Shown one piece after another: positions 23,768 through 36,468 of a stretch of DNA of 64,000 nt. Source of the DNA: Antedon mediterranea (lineage: Eukaryota > Echinodermata > Crinoidea > Comatulida > Antedonidae); the NCBI RefSeq assembly GCF_964355755.1, contig NC_092674.1, forward strand, positions 30,740,001-30,804,000, written 5' to 3'. Numbering within the stretch: position 1 is the stretch's first letter; every line of letters starts with the position of its first letter. The translations under genes were made by a program, and so were the position numbers. The notes below the pieces were generated by a model. The model ran no database searches and had not been told where the DNA came from. It worked only from the letters and a program-made list of their open reading frames with translations.

Positions 23768-23777
23768 GTCATGTGAT
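23768..23777. promoter_or_regulatory. CLEAR/E-box-like site upstream of ATP6V0C
   Basis: GTCATGTGAT lies about 150 bp upstream of the ATP6V0C start codon. It differs at two positions from the palindromic GTCACGTGAC element bound by TFEB-type factors in lysosomal gene promoters. Placement upstream of a V-ATPase gene makes it plausible; a single ten-base match is weak evidence. Confidence 0.3.
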
Positions 23778-24780
23778 TTTAGATTCATTATGCAAAACGT
23801 CTCTAGCGCCCTCTATCTTGTTGATTAAGGACTTTTGTATTAGGTGGTTTTAGACAGAAATATCAAATATAAAACAAGTGGTCGTCATTTTTTTGCCATT
23901 TAGAACCAAAATTAAACAGTTAAAAACATAATTCATGGCCTGCTGTACTATTTAATTGAATAAACCCTACAGTAGTTGATGGGCCAACAAAAAAAGTTAT
24001 GAAGACAAACAAACACAACTCACTTTTATTTAATTGCTTTTAACTTTTATTCTGTTTAATTTATGCAACACTATATCAATTATCAATAATATGTTATAAT
24101 TCTTTTATTTTACCAATCAGAGTTTGTCGTGTAAACAAGTTGTTTAGCTGCTAAAACACAATAATAATTTCAATATATGATTTATAAAGTATATCACTAT
24201 ATTTCTTATATAGGCCTAAACCTGAATTTGTAAAATGTTGTTCTAGGCCTGTCTGTTATCAATAGCCATTGTCTAAGTTAAATATTTTTTTATTTTATAA
24301 AGTAAATTGTTTTATAATGATAATTATCACCTCTGGCATTTCATACCAACTATCCTATGCAATATTTAATATATCCTGTGCAGGGTGGTATTTAATTTTG
24401 TTTGTTTTTTTTAGTATAACTACATGATTCTGCAATTAATTTCAAGTTATGTGACATCAAGGGCAGTCTCTTTAGAATCAGAGGCTGGACGTGTCAAACA
24501 AATTATAAAAACCGGGACGGGGTTGTTCCTCAACAATATGCCCCCTTGCATGTCTGAGGTTTTCTCCTTATGCATTTATTTACCATATGATAGCAATCTC
24601 TTTGTGCTCTTTCTTGAGTTGAAGCAAGTTTTAGCAATGTATTCTACTAGTAGCAACTTTTTAAAAACATACTTTTTCATACAATCTGTCATACAACTGT
24701 TCTCAACATGTATTTTGCTTCTGTTCTTAACATTTGCTCTGACTGTATCAATTCTTTCCAAAACATGTGATGTTTTCCTG

Positions 24781-27700
24781 TTATTTCTCTTGAGTTAGAA
24801 TTCGTTCTAATAATGTGTTTAACCGTCCTAGCATTGTCCTTGGGTCCGTCACCAATCCTGCAGCTATCATGGCATTGTCAAAGATCTATGATCAAAAGAA
24901 AAGAAATCAAAGTGGCTTCCTCTGCTTATGTCAGTCAGGACCATATCAAGGGGCATGGGAATAATTCACTTGGTTAAAGCTAAGCATTAATATTTAAGCA
25001 CCTACCTGGTCTGTAAGCATCCTGGCTAGTGCTGGATTGTTTGACTTAAGTTCTGATAGTAGATGGAGCAAGTTGTGTCTGTAAAACAATGATTTTATTC
25101 ACATGAAATCCAGGTGACAACATAAACAAAATCCCTTTCAGAGTGGGATTTTTTTTACTTGAAAAATAATCCTGGAATCTGTCCTAATACTAATTCTAGG
25201 TTAAAATCACTTACTTTGTATTTAGTTGAAGTGTTGGTCTAAGAATCTGCAACTGTTCCTCCTCAGAACGTGACTTAAGCGCAGTCTTTAGAAAGTGTCG
25301 AGCAGCTCCCATCTCCTGCACTGTAATCATGGCTGGATGGCCTCCCAAGTCTCCAGTTGCCTATATCAAGAAGAAAAAACAAAGTAATGAAAGAAAGAAA
25401 AACATATGTCATATAAAATATACAATGTATCATGATGAATTGTATTTTAGTTAAGACAACAGTGTACAATACTCATTAATAGTTAAGACCACAGTGTACA
25501 ATACTCATTAATAGTTAAGACCACAGTGTACAATACTCATTAATAGTTAAGACCACAGTGTACAATACTCATTAATAGTTAAGACCACAGTGTACAATAC
25601 TCATTAATAGTTAAGACCACAGTGTACAATACTCATTAATAGTTAAGACCACAGTGTACAATACTCATTAATAGTTAAGACCACAGTGTACAATACTCAT
25701 TAATAGTTAAGACCCCAGTGTACAATACTCAATAGTTAAGACCACAGTGTACAATACTCATTAATAGTTAAGACCCCAGTGTACAATACTCAATAGTTAA
25801 GACCACAGTGTACAATACTCATTAATAGTTAAGACCCCAGTGTACAATACTCATTAATAGTTAAGACCACAGTGTACAATACTCATTAATAGTTAAGACC
25901 ACAGTGTACAATACTCATTAATAGTTAAGAGCCCAGTGTACAATACTCAATAGTTAAGACCACAGTGTACAATACTCATTAATAGTTAAGAGCCCAGTGT
26001 ACAATACTCATTAATAGTTAAGACCACAGTGTACAATACTCATTAATAGTTAAGACCACAGTGTACAATACTCATTAATAGTTAAGAGCCCAGTGTACAA
26101 TACTCAATAGTTAAGACCACAGTGTACAATACTCATTAATAGTTAAGACCACAGTGTACAATACTCAATAGTTAAGACCCCAGTGTACAATACTCATTAA
26201 TAGTTAAGACCCCAGTGTACAATACTCATTAATAGTTAAGACCACAGTGTACAATACTCATTAATAGTTAAGAGCACAGTGTACAATACTTATAATTTTT
26301 TTGAATCAATCGTTCATTTTGTATAGCGCCATTCCAACAATCAAATATTGTTAAGTAATTGTTTGAGTAATGACTTAAATCAGTTCAATGATGATGTTTA
26401 ATGGTAGCTTTTATAAATAGATTACCTTTACTTCCAACACCTTGTCACCTAACACATCTTTCAAGTACATTATCAACGAATCAGTTTCTTCTACAGATAA
26501 GCTTCCTTCAACTAAATAATAGGAATATTACAAGTAAATACTAGTACATGCTACTTAGATGACAGGGTGAACACCTCATCAGCATTTGAGGAGACTTAAA
26601 CGGTAAGCGGAAAACCGAATAGCTTGTCCCACATAGAATCTGTATCTATCCTGAGCGGATTTGTGTAAATGGTCATAAAAAATAACATAGATTCTATATT
26701 TTTGTTTTCCGCTTACCGTTACCGCTTACCATTACAGCTCGTCGGTTGAAATTGGCCTACCTTCTAAATCAGGCAGGCATTGGCCTACCTTCTAAATCAG
26801 GCAGGCATTTCTCTCAAATTGGCCTACCTTCTAAATCAGGCAGGCATTGGCCTACCTTCTAAATCAGGCAGGCATTTCTCTCAAATTAAATGCAAGATGA
26901 ATCAATATAGAAACAAAATATACTTTACCTTGCTTTTCATCTGTTTCTGTGTTTGACCTCGCAAGCAGTTCATTTTCAGCTGATGTCAAAACCTTCTTGT
27001 CAAACTCTCTTAACTGAAGCATCACCAGTTCATCATAATCATCGAAGCAGAAGAGGACTTCCATTCCAAGCTTCTTCATCCCTTCGTAGTATGGAGACGT
27101 TTCTGCCAACTCACGGCTGAAATTAATCAAACTTACATTTTAGCTTTCAGTACACACTTGAATCTAATCCAGGTTGTAAAATAGGAAAGTCAATTTATTT
27201 TAATTTTTTTTTCTCATATTCATAATGTATATCAAATACAAGACCGTAGCGAAAAGTTTAAAACAGAAGAAGCAAAATGCTTTAAATATAATTATTAATA
27301 TATATTATGATGATCTGGGCTGGGTAGTAAAAATAGAAGATTTAAAACGAGCCGAGCGCCTCGTCTGCCTCATGCTGACTACGGCCCTAAAATAGTAAAT
27401 AAATAATGAATTAAATTACTTTGGAGCGACAATGTAGAATATACTTCTCTGGCCAGCTTTCATGCGACTGCTGTAGTCTTGGAGGCTACATCTTACACCA
27501 GCCTCTAGAGCACTTGACTCGTAACGAAGAAGTTTTGCAATCTCTTCCTAAAAATAATAAAATAGGACAACCCATGTAAGATGGTGAATCTTGTGATTAT
27601 TCTGAACGTAGGGGAATGAACAGTTAAGAACGCATTTTGTGATCGGGTGGCCAGTTCCTTTTCACGCCGCCTTATCCTAATTGTTATCATACTTTCAACC

Positions 27701-30700
27701 AGATACCATTTACAGCTGATTGGACTGGGAGTTGTTTTTTTATCAGTCTTTTTGTATGATAATCAAGTGTTCTAACTAACTCTATAATGTAAAGCATTTT
27801 CTAAATCAACAAAACAAAAACCTTATTAATTGTACCTTTTCAATTTGGTCGCCAGATGAAACAATTCCTTCCCGTAGGAATGTTCCATAATCATCAAAAA
27901 ATGCGTCATAACCAGCCGGGTCCTTTGCAGAGTTGTCAACCAAGAACTTAACAATCTTGGATGTCAGTACCATGCTCAGCTTCCTAGAAACAAAAAGTAA
28001 GGTACATACATCTAAAGCTCTGTCTACACTATCAAACTAGTTTGACAAAAAAGTGTGATGTGCTAAAATATGATAGTGATATGCCCAAATATGGTAGTGA
28101 TATGACATCATCCTGTCCATATATGGGCACACCACATTTTTTTGTCACATAAAGTTTGATAGTGTAGACAGATCTTTAAGCCAAATACAGTGTACGCTTT
28201 GTCTATAGATGTAATGAAACATAATAAGAACATGTAACTAACCTGAGGAGAGTACTATCTTGTAAGATTTCACGACTTAAATTGAGAGGAATATCTTCAC
28301 TATCAACCACACCTAAAAACAACAAATTGAAAAGATAACCACAAGATATCAACACAGCACTAGGACTTTGTGTTAAGCTCCATCCACAACTATCAAACTT
28401 TATGTGACAAAAATATGTGATATGCCCATATATGGACATGATGATGTCATATCACTACCATATTTGGTCATATCACTACCATATTTGGTCATATCACTAC
28501 CATATTTGTCAAACTAGTTTGATAATGTAGACAGAGGAAGAATAATTTAATATAAGGCCAAATAAAAAAATATACTTGTTAAGCGTCACACCCTCATAAA
28601 TTTTCAGGGGCGGGGGGACGGTTTTTTTTTTTTTTACTTTTTATAGAGGTATATTTTTGCGCGGTGGACGTTTTGGCCCACTTTTTTTAGGACGAAACGT
28701 CAAACTTTTAAAATGCGAAACAGAACAAAATTGACTATGTATGAAATATTATTGCTTATGACAAAATTGAGTTTTGTATTGTTTATATCCAGACGTAATT
28801 AAAACATTAAATTTAATTGCCACCAAGCGAAATTGTAGGCCCTAGGCTAACTAATCCGTCCAAGCTGCTACCCCCACCTCACTCATCGGCCATCCGCCGT
28901 CTCTCGCTCGACTCATCTATCCAGGAAATTCCATATCGCGAGAAGCATGATTTGGTCTCAATAATACTAAATAGTGGGCTGATTTATAGTTTGAAAACAG
29001 CTTACGGCATTTCTTAAGTGAATTTTTGTTCAAAGTATTCATTCTTCTTTGATGAATCTTTTGCCAATTGCTGTGTAAATCAGTATTTAAAGTTGTGATG
29101 CAAAAAGTGTATGCAATTATTCCACAGGTAAACCAGGCATAAGGAAACCCATCGCCCAACAGGACCTCGTGGTGTGCCGATCTCGAGCGCGAGATCATCG
29201 TAAACAAAATTGGTAGAGTCCATTATGTATGGGGTGTTTCCTATTTACGAACCTATAAAAAAACGCGCTTCGACCACTGTGTAGGCAAAATATTTATTTC
29301 GTTAAATCCCTAAATTGATAATCGCGTATTCTGTAATCACGTGACTGATGATGTAATTCTCAGCGACGTACTAAATGCACATGATTTAATGTGTTGGGGA
29401 AAAAGCTTGCTGTTTACCACATTACATGATTCACGGTGCTATTCGCGTTTCCTTGACGTAAATCGGCGGCGTGTAAATGAAACAATTGTTTTCACCAAAT
29501 TGCCGTTGTCGACATAGAGCGATCGGCGGCTAGCGTTGTCTAAGCTAAAAAGTACGTATTTTTCAAAAATTACACTAGCCTAACAAACATTTGCTAGTTT
29601 TGAAATTTTCAAATAGCAATTATGAAGAATCTACTAGCAAAATGCTAGTTTGCTAGCGTGAATTTCGAGCCCTACTCTGGAGCTGGGCCGGGCCGCTGAA
29701 CTTTCCGTTGTATATCGGTAAAAAAAAAATAAAAATAAAAAGAGAGGCGGCTGGATAATCAGGAGCGGGCGGTGACGCTTAACAAGTATGTTTTTTTTAT
29801 TTGGCCTAACAACTGTTTATTCTTATTGTTTATAATCTTTGTGATGAACCAAAATATTATGCAGTGAACTACTGAGAAATTGGACTTTGAAAAAAAGAGG
29901 AAAATCTTTCACACATCCCGTTATTTTTTGAGACTGCAAATGGGTGGTTTTGGAAGAGTTCTCATTAACAATACCTACCTACAATAAATCGCAACCATTT
30001 TGGTAGAATCTTGTCCGCTTTTGATTGAATCAAAACCTTTCTACAGTAGAGTGCAACTCCACTTTTGTACTCTTGACTAAACTCCCACATGGCCGGTGGT
30101 CGTTCCGGAATGTAGAAGACACTCTGGATGTTGATTGGTGCGTCTGTCTTGTAATGTAACGTGAACCTTGGCTTGTCGTGAGTACTACGACTTATAAATT
30201 GGTAGAATTGTTTGTGATCTTCTTCAGTAATGGACTTGGAATCTTTACTCCACAAAGCCTGCAAATACATTTCACCTTTTTAAAGATTTCTAATATTACT
30301 TTTTTAGTCCGTTTATATTTGTATCTTTTAATTGCATTTGCTGACAACTAACATTTCTTTGTTTTTTCACGAAGTGCATTTTTTATACAAATTTATAGGT
30401 TGCATGTACTCATATGCATGCAGTATTGGAATTATTGGAATTGTAATGTTTTAAATGATACGAATGATATGGAGAAGATAGATAGATGGGATATATTATC
30501 AATCTAATTCTCACCTCTTGAGTGTTCAATTGTTCACCATTCAGGTAGATTGGAAAGCCAACAAAGTTGTTATGTTTACTAATGATATCTAATAATATAA
30601 GAAAAAACACCAAATTATTTATTGAAAGTCATCAAGAAAGATAAGTAATATGACTTCCCAAGTGGAAATAAGGAAATCAAGGTCTGTTCTATTGCGCAAT

Positions 30701-33700
30701 TTTTAAAAATTTTGTAATGATATTCCGTTTTTTTTCTTATGTAGAGTATTTTAATTGACCTTGATTACTTAATAAAAAAACTCAAAATAGAACATAAAGT
30801 AATAAGTTTGACCTTTGACATCATTTTCTACAGAGAATTTCCAGGAATCACTCTTAAGTTTGATGACAATCTTAGTTCCAAACTGAACTCCTTCTGCGTC
30901 AGTGATTGAGTACTTTCCACTTCTAAAACATATACAAGAATAATATGGTTTTTTGTTAGTATGTCTACTATCAGAATACAGTATGAAAAATTGTGTGATC
31001 TTTGGAAAATGCATGAAAACTCTGGCTTTATAAGGCACCCTGGTTTTGGGCAAGTTTTCTGTATAAAACAAAAAATCACATCCTAACAAAGAGTAGTAAC
31101 AAAGTAAAAGACAATGGTTGAAAAACTTTGTGACAAAAACTGAAACACTTTACACAGAACATAAGACGGCACCGTTTAATTTACATGTACAATTTTCTAT
31201 TATTTGAAAAAATGGCAGAGTCTTCCATCCTGTGAAATAGAATCAGGGTGAGTGTAGTTAAAAGCTTGATAAATTACAACTATTTTATGTACCCATCTGA
31301 TGACCACTTGTAAGCTTGGTCTGGATGTTGCTGAGATCTTGTAAATACATCGATAGAATCACCAACCATGAATGTAGAGTAGAACCCAACACCAAATTGA
31401 CCAATGATATCGCTAGCATATGACTTGCCTTCAACTTTTTCTAAAAATGACTGAAGCAAAGGTGGAAAACCACTAAGGTTAGTTTGTTATGCGTTAAAAG
31501 TGTGATATGCCCAAATATGGTAGTGATACGACATCATGTCCATATATGGGCACAACACATTTTGTTTTGTCACATAAAGTTTGATAGTGTAGACAGAGTT
31601 TAAGAAAGAATTGATCTTGACATAAATAAATGTAATGGCATTGGACAATCCATTAAATCATTATGATGACTGGTATAGGAAGCTCCAGATTTCTTTACAT
31701 GTCATAATGCATTTTAAATAATTAAAAAATGATCAAATCAAACCATTTCTGTTTAAGTAAATTGTATTTACCTTAGAGCCTGACATTGCGATGGTTCCAA
31801 GATTCTTAATCAAGTCCTCTTTTGTCATTCCAACTCCTGTATCCTAAAAAAAATAAGTTAAAAAATTCAATAAATTATACACTTTTCCTAAATACATGCG
31901 CATGTGCACTTAGAAGCTTTGAGCATTAAGCGCTACTGTATATAATATTGACGTTAGTATTATACAGGGAGAATGTGTGTTAAATCAAATGAATTCAGGT
32001 ATGATACAGTTACAGCATGTGATACTGTATGATCAACAAATTATAATATAGTAGGGATAATGAAATGAAAATACTTACTTGTATTGTGAATGTTCCTGCG
32101 TCAGAATCTGTTTTTATACGAATTTCAAGCAGTGTTTGTTCACCGCCTTCAGCTTGTTCCTCATTGGTCAATTGTAAATATCTACGTTTTTGTAATGCAT
32201 CACTGGCATTTGATATGATTTCTCTGATAAAAACCTAGAATTAAAGAGTAATTGGATTGTGAAATAAGGGTTTTAAAATCATTCAAAAAGGTGCTGAGCT
32301 TAATGTAAGTAAGTAGGGTGCAAAGGATTTAAACACTACAAAGAAAGAGAGATTTTTAGGATGGGGTCTAACAAAATATTTCAATCTTCTATCTACTAAA
32401 GTCATGTTATATGCCTATATATGGACATGATGATGTCATATCACTACTATTGGGTATATCACTACCATATTTGGGTATATCACTATCATATTTGAGCACA
32501 TCACACTTATCAAATAGATTGATAGTGTACAGAGCTTTAGAACATTCAACATTTGTATTTATTAAACTTCTATTTGAGAGAATATTATCCTCTACTCTAC
32601 AGCTCCATCTAACCTCTTTCTCAGAATAAAGGGACTGAGCTACAATCTTCAAAAGCATCTTAGTTTCTGACTGAAACTCATGACTTTCTGGTTCTCCTGC
32701 AAACATAAAACAAACAATAATTGAAAACAAAAATTCAAATATCCTCCTGCACATTGGACGGTTTTATATTCAAGATTCAATCAATTTTATTGGTACACTT
32801 TTAAAACGAAATTTATTTTGCTTGGCATATACAGTATAAATTAAGACAATAAAACAACAACAAAAAATACATCAAATTGAAAAAACAAAATTGTTAAAAT
32901 ACTATAGGCCTATGTTAAAATACTATAGACCTATGTTAAAATTCTATATATATATATATATATATATAGGCCTTATTATATAAATCCAAAGGCAAATTAC
33001 TGAAAAAAATGACAACGCTGTGTGTATCAGTGGATGGATCTCAATGGAGATACAAAAATAAAAAGCGAAAAGCTAAATCAAAACGATAAAGTAAACAGCC
33101 AGAAAAGTTAGCAGAGCTTTCGGGCAACACTAGCCCTTCATCAGTGCAAGTGAAGGCCTTATTATATGTGTGTGTTAAAATACTATATATATAGGCCAAT
33201 GTTAACTTTAGTATTTATTACATGTATGCAATGTACCTTTAACTTCTTCTGTATCTGTGATAACTTGAGATCTTTCAGTAGCAACATTTGAACATAAGCA
33301 TCGGGAGAAATTAAATTTATTTGTGAATGTTTGACGACTACTGCTGACAGAAACAGAACCTAAAAATTTTAATATAAATACATTTTTTTCAGCATTTTCA
33401 ATATTATTTAGGCCTAGTATAGGCCTATTTATATTTTTAGTAATGAATATGAATTAATATTAATAAACATTTTTATTATAAAATTATATTATTAAAATAT
33501 AAAAATTACAATTTATTAACTTTAATTTACCACAAAAATTAAATCCATAAATGTTGATAACATTTCTGTGTAATAAAAATCAAAATAAAAATTCAAAAAA
33601 TGAGGTCGAAACGACTCTCTTTCTAACAATAGGTTAAAACTTTCATACACGCCCGCATGGTTTTCTCTCACTCGCCATGTTTGTGCTTTCACTTTCGGCC

Positions 33701-33906
33701 TATCTAGGCTCTGGGCCTACTAACCTAAAATGTTTTTATTCATACTTACTCGGACTAAAAACTAGTTTTGATCTATACTTAAGATTATGAGTACTTTGAA
33801 GACAATGTTTTGATATTCCACGTGTATATATAGTATTTGAACAACGTAATTGTTTTAAAAAGTTGAGCGGTGTTCGAAGCACATTTACGTTACTGAACGC
33901 TGCCAT
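24781..33906 (-). CDS. TRAP1: TRAP1, mitochondrial HSP90-family chaperone
   Basis: An ATP-driven HSP90 chaperone of the mitochondrial matrix. Exons: 33750-33906, 33237-33359, 32614-32696, 32079-32234, 31772-31843, 31293-31450, 30813-30922, 30515-30588, 29979-30258, 28243-28312, 27836-27983, 27420-27547, 26929-27116, 26426-26511, 25215-25360, 25006-25078, 24781-24885. They sum to 2157 nt, exactly 718 aa plus stop (human 704). The N-terminus ([14 protein letters not shown]) is basic and acid-free, as for an import signal. The GHKL ATPase shows [40 protein letters not shown] and GQFGVGFYS. The middle domain shows [31 protein letters not shown] and [13 protein letters not shown]. The C-terminal dimerisation domain ends [18 protein letters not shown]. 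Introns carry MITEs, a minisatellite and a 1.25-kb transposon. Confidence 0.97.
25442..26292. repeat. 32-bp minisatellite in a TRAP1 intron, ~26 copies
   Basis: The unit reads about AATACTCATTAATAGTTAAG followed by ACCACAGTGTAC. Several units lack four bases (CATTAATAG to CAATAG) or carry CCCC/GCCC in place of CCAC, which gives a mixed pattern of 32- and 28-bp units. It lies between the TRAP1 exons 25215-25360 and 26426-26511. Confidence 0.95.
26599..26720. mobile_element. Small MITE with CGGTAAGCGGAAAAC ends
   Basis: The left end CGGTAAGCGGAAAAC and right end GTTTTCCGCTTACCG are exact inverses. Inner pieces ACATAGAATCTGTA and AACATAGATTCTATAT are also inverted. It is intronic in TRAP1. Confidence 0.7.
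26750..26881. repeat. 30-bp repeat in two-plus-two arrangement beside a TRAP1 exon
   Basis: The unit ATTGGCCTACCTTCTAAATC + AGGCAGGC occurs four times, in two pairs separated by TTTCTCTCAAATT, so a dimer has itself been duplicated. It lies about 50 bp from the donor side of the exon 26929-27116. Confidence 0.85.
28012..28178. mobile_element. MITE family A copy in a TRAP1 intron
   Basis: Ends TAAAGCTCTGTCTACACTAT and TAGTGTAGACAGATCTTTA, with an internal AAACTAGTTTGACAAAAAAG block. About 167 bp, close to full length. Confidence 0.8.
28374..28536. mobile_element. MITE family A copy in a TRAP1 intron (opposite internal orientation)
   Basis: About 160 bp. ACTATCAAACTTTATGTGAC at the left and CAAACTAGTTTGATAATGTA at the right place the asymmetric parts opposite to those of the 28012 copy. 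It lies less than 200 bp from that copy, so the pair can form a larger hairpin. Confidence 0.75.
28556..29806. mobile_element. 1.25-kb TIR DNA transposon with TAA target duplication
   Basis: The left terminus GGCCAAATAAAAAAATATAC, continuing CTTGTTAAGCGTCAC, is repeated inverted at the right end (GTGACGCTTAACAAGTATG ... ATTTGGCC). Both sides are flanked by TAA (28553-28555 and 29807-29809). The 3-bp TWA duplication and GGCC start resemble the Harbinger-type element at 12330. A minus-strand 96-codon ORF (28917-29207) is not recognised. It lies in the TRAP1 intron between 28312 and 29979. Confidence 0.75.
31496..31603. mobile_element. MITE family A, 5'-truncated copy (TRAP1 intron)
   Basis: Matches the family from GTGATATGCCCAAATATGG to the right end TTTGATAGTGTAGACAGAG; the left arm is missing. 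Confidence 0.7.
32404..32539. mobile_element. MITE family A, degenerate copy (TRAP1 intron)
   Basis: Contains ATATATGGACATGATGATG and the right end TTGATAGTGTACAGAGCTTT. The left arm is lost. Confidence 0.65.
32976..33160 (-). mobile_element. Penelope-like terminal repeat, copy 3, with hammerhead-like core
   Basis: About 96% similar by eye to the copy at 2329. It sits next to an (AT)n tract in the TRAP1 intron between 32696 and 33237. The minus strand again carries CTGATGA, a GGGC/GCCC hairpin and GAAA (about 33117-33147). Confidence 0.55.
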
Positions 33907-34730
33907 TTTGTTTTTTAATTCTTTTATGAAAAATGCATGCGTTCAGAGGTAAGTTTAGCATACCAAATTGGACTTCGGATATGTTCGTGTTTCTAATGAG
34001 GCATATACCGGAACCAAAAATAATTCATTTAAACCATATTTTAATAAACCATGTTTTTTTTTAATTAATCACATTATTACCCATGACAAAAGGTCATTTA
34101 TGGGTCACATTTCTTGAAAGCTAATCTTTGAAAATAATAATTCGAAATATAAAATTTATTATTCTTCTGACTACACTATTATAATGTGATATTTAAATTA
34201 TTAAATCTAAATAACAAAATTCAAAATAATAAAAGCAATTATAACTATAAATAGAATCAAGATCATTTACTGTAACAAATAAAGATAAAATAATAATACA
34301 GTATTTACTAATTGCCAATTACTGAGCAATAAATAATTATCTAAAAGGAATCAACAATATTATATTGTGTTAACAAATATATAAATAAAATATGAATGGA
34401 AAATATAACACACTTCATTTTTAAGCTTAAATAATCATATTACAGTTATATTAATTAGCATATTAATGCTGCATTACCATAGTAACATTCAAGAAGACAA
34501 CAGTGATTTTATTTTATACATTGCAACACAAAAACATATTTTTATCAATTTAGGTATAGTTACATAATTTCAACATAAATACATTGATTATATAATGTTG
34601 TAGTAGTTACCATAACAACTGATTCTTTTTAACAATGGCTACAGCACAATAAAGCATTTTGTTGCATTATGCACAAACATGCCTTCACTTGGAAACAAGG
34701 TAATTATTTAATGTAGCATATATACTTGCA

Positions 34731-34896
34731 GTGGCGTAACGGCTATGAGCAATCACTGGCTAAACACAGGGGCCACCGAAAACCAGGCATTAAAATATGT
34801 CGAAAAAGGCTAAAAATGCCTAAGTCATCCAGCGCTGGAGGGCTACTTAGGGTTCCTAAACCGGCCTCTGGTCTTTGGGCCTCTATGTTACGCCAC
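34731..34896. mobile_element. MITE with GTGGCGTAAC ends and TTGCA flanks
   Basis: The ends GTGGCGTAAC / GTTACGCCAC are exact inverses. TTGCA occurs on both flanks (34726-34730 and 34897-34901), which would be a 5-bp duplication. The interior is relatively GC-rich with no ORF. If the true end is CAGTGGCG, a hAT affiliation is possible instead. Confidence 0.65.
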
Positions 34897-36119
34897 TTGC
34901 AACATATTATGATAATATAAATATATTATAATACTAGAGAACTAATCAACAGCATAGCTGCAACCAACACGATATATTATCAAATGTATTCACTTGCGAA
35001 AACAGGAACAAAAACAATATTATAATCAAAAATGTACGAAACTACAAAGTGATTAATGATTTCAGTTGGCTTCTTGTAAACATACTATTACACACCAAGA
35101 GGCTAGTATACTTGGTTGGCCTATTCTTGTGAAGTAAACTACTGTAGGGCCCAAAGCAGTTCACAGCAATGAAAAGCTTATACACATTATATTCAATTAA
35201 ATCCATGAAAGAACAAAAAGGAAAAAAAGAAAAATGTACAGCTGATGGTAGTGACTCAACTATCACTGTAATTACATTTTTTTTTTAAAGATTTCAAAAT
35301 TTAGGCACACCTCACAATTCTCCCAATAATGGAGGGAGTCTCTTGATGTCATCTCCACCACTCTCCTGCTAAAATAAAATTTCTTTCAAGTTGGGTTGTG
35401 GTTACCAAAATGGTCTCCCTTATTTTTTTAAGGGTCACTATCATTTAAAGCCTTAAACTTTTGTATTGAGCAAATAAAATAAACGAAATGTTTATTATAA
35501 TCTAGTTAGAGGGAAATATGGAGAATAAAATAGGTTGCAACAAAACAATATCTTAGTCAACATTTTAAGTGAAAATAAATAAATTCATAAGGAAATGTTT
35601 CTAATTACTAATAAATGTACTTACTTTATTCACTTAATTCAAAGACATGGTTAAATCAAATCAGTTACATCACAATCTAATCACTTACTTTCTGAGTATA
35701 CTATCAAAACTAAAGTACGATTATCAATATATTTTTTTTTAAATAATCTAACAAACCTCCTTGTTCTACTCTGATTAAGTTCAACTTAAAACATGCTAAA
35801 AAAAATGGTAAATCAACAATAAAATATATTATTTACAATTGTAATGCAAACAAAAAACATTATACTTAAATACTACTAAATAAACAAGCTGAATGTGTCA
35901 ATCTAGCACCATGTATAATTAGGCTTTAAAAGTAACTCCTTGTTAGCTTAAGTAACAAAACAAATGTTTCAATCAACTTGCTCAAAACCAGAAATATGCA
36001 AAACTGAATACTAAGATGTGAAATAAAGTTTAAACTGAAAAATGTGTGAACACTGGTCACAAGCTACAGTACATGTTCTTACTCGTCTGATATTTTGTAA
36101 GCTTCAAATCCTGAGTTAT

Positions 36120-36362
36120 TCATTCATTCATGAAAGGATAGATGAAAATTCATGAAAGTATAGATGAAAATTCATGAAAGGATATATGAATATTCATGAT
36201 TCATGAAAAGATACATCAGATGAATATTCATGAAAGGATATACTGTATGAATATTCATGATTCATGAACGGATACAGTATATGAATATTTATCTATCCTT
36301 TCATGAATATTCATGATAGGATATATGAATATTCATGAAAGGATAGATGAATGAATATTCTT
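36120..36362. repeat. Cluster of TGAATATTCATG palindromes
   Basis: At least five exact or near-exact TGAATATTCATG palindromes are spaced 20-45 bp apart among ATTCATGAAAGGATA variants in both orientations. It lies about 100 bp from the stop codon of the AKT1S1-like gene, probably within its 3' UTR. Confidence 0.8.
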
Positions 36363-36468
36363 GCTCCTTTAAATTTCACTCTGCACATCAGGGACAAGAT
36401 GGGTGTCTGGTTTTGAGGGAGTTGAATGATTGTAGTAAAGATAACAGTCATTGATAGGTACAACATGT

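Larger units (their letters stand above)
33907..36468. other. Intergenic region between TRAP1 and the AKT1S1-like gene
   Basis: No supported coding sequence. It holds a short TIR element (34731-34896), AT-rich sequence, and a TGAATATTCA-rich patch (36110-36365). The last kilobase is probably the 3' UTR of the AKT1S1-like gene. Confidence 0.5.

Noticed and set aside
24424-24798. 124-codon plus-strand ORF downstream of TRAP1
   Set aside because: Hydrophobic, low-complexity composition, no start context or family similarity, and it overlaps the TRAP1 terminal exon on the other strand.
28817-29017. 66-codon plus-strand ORF in the 1.25-kb TIR element
   Set aside because: No domain, antisense to a longer but also unassigned ORF; not supported as a gene.
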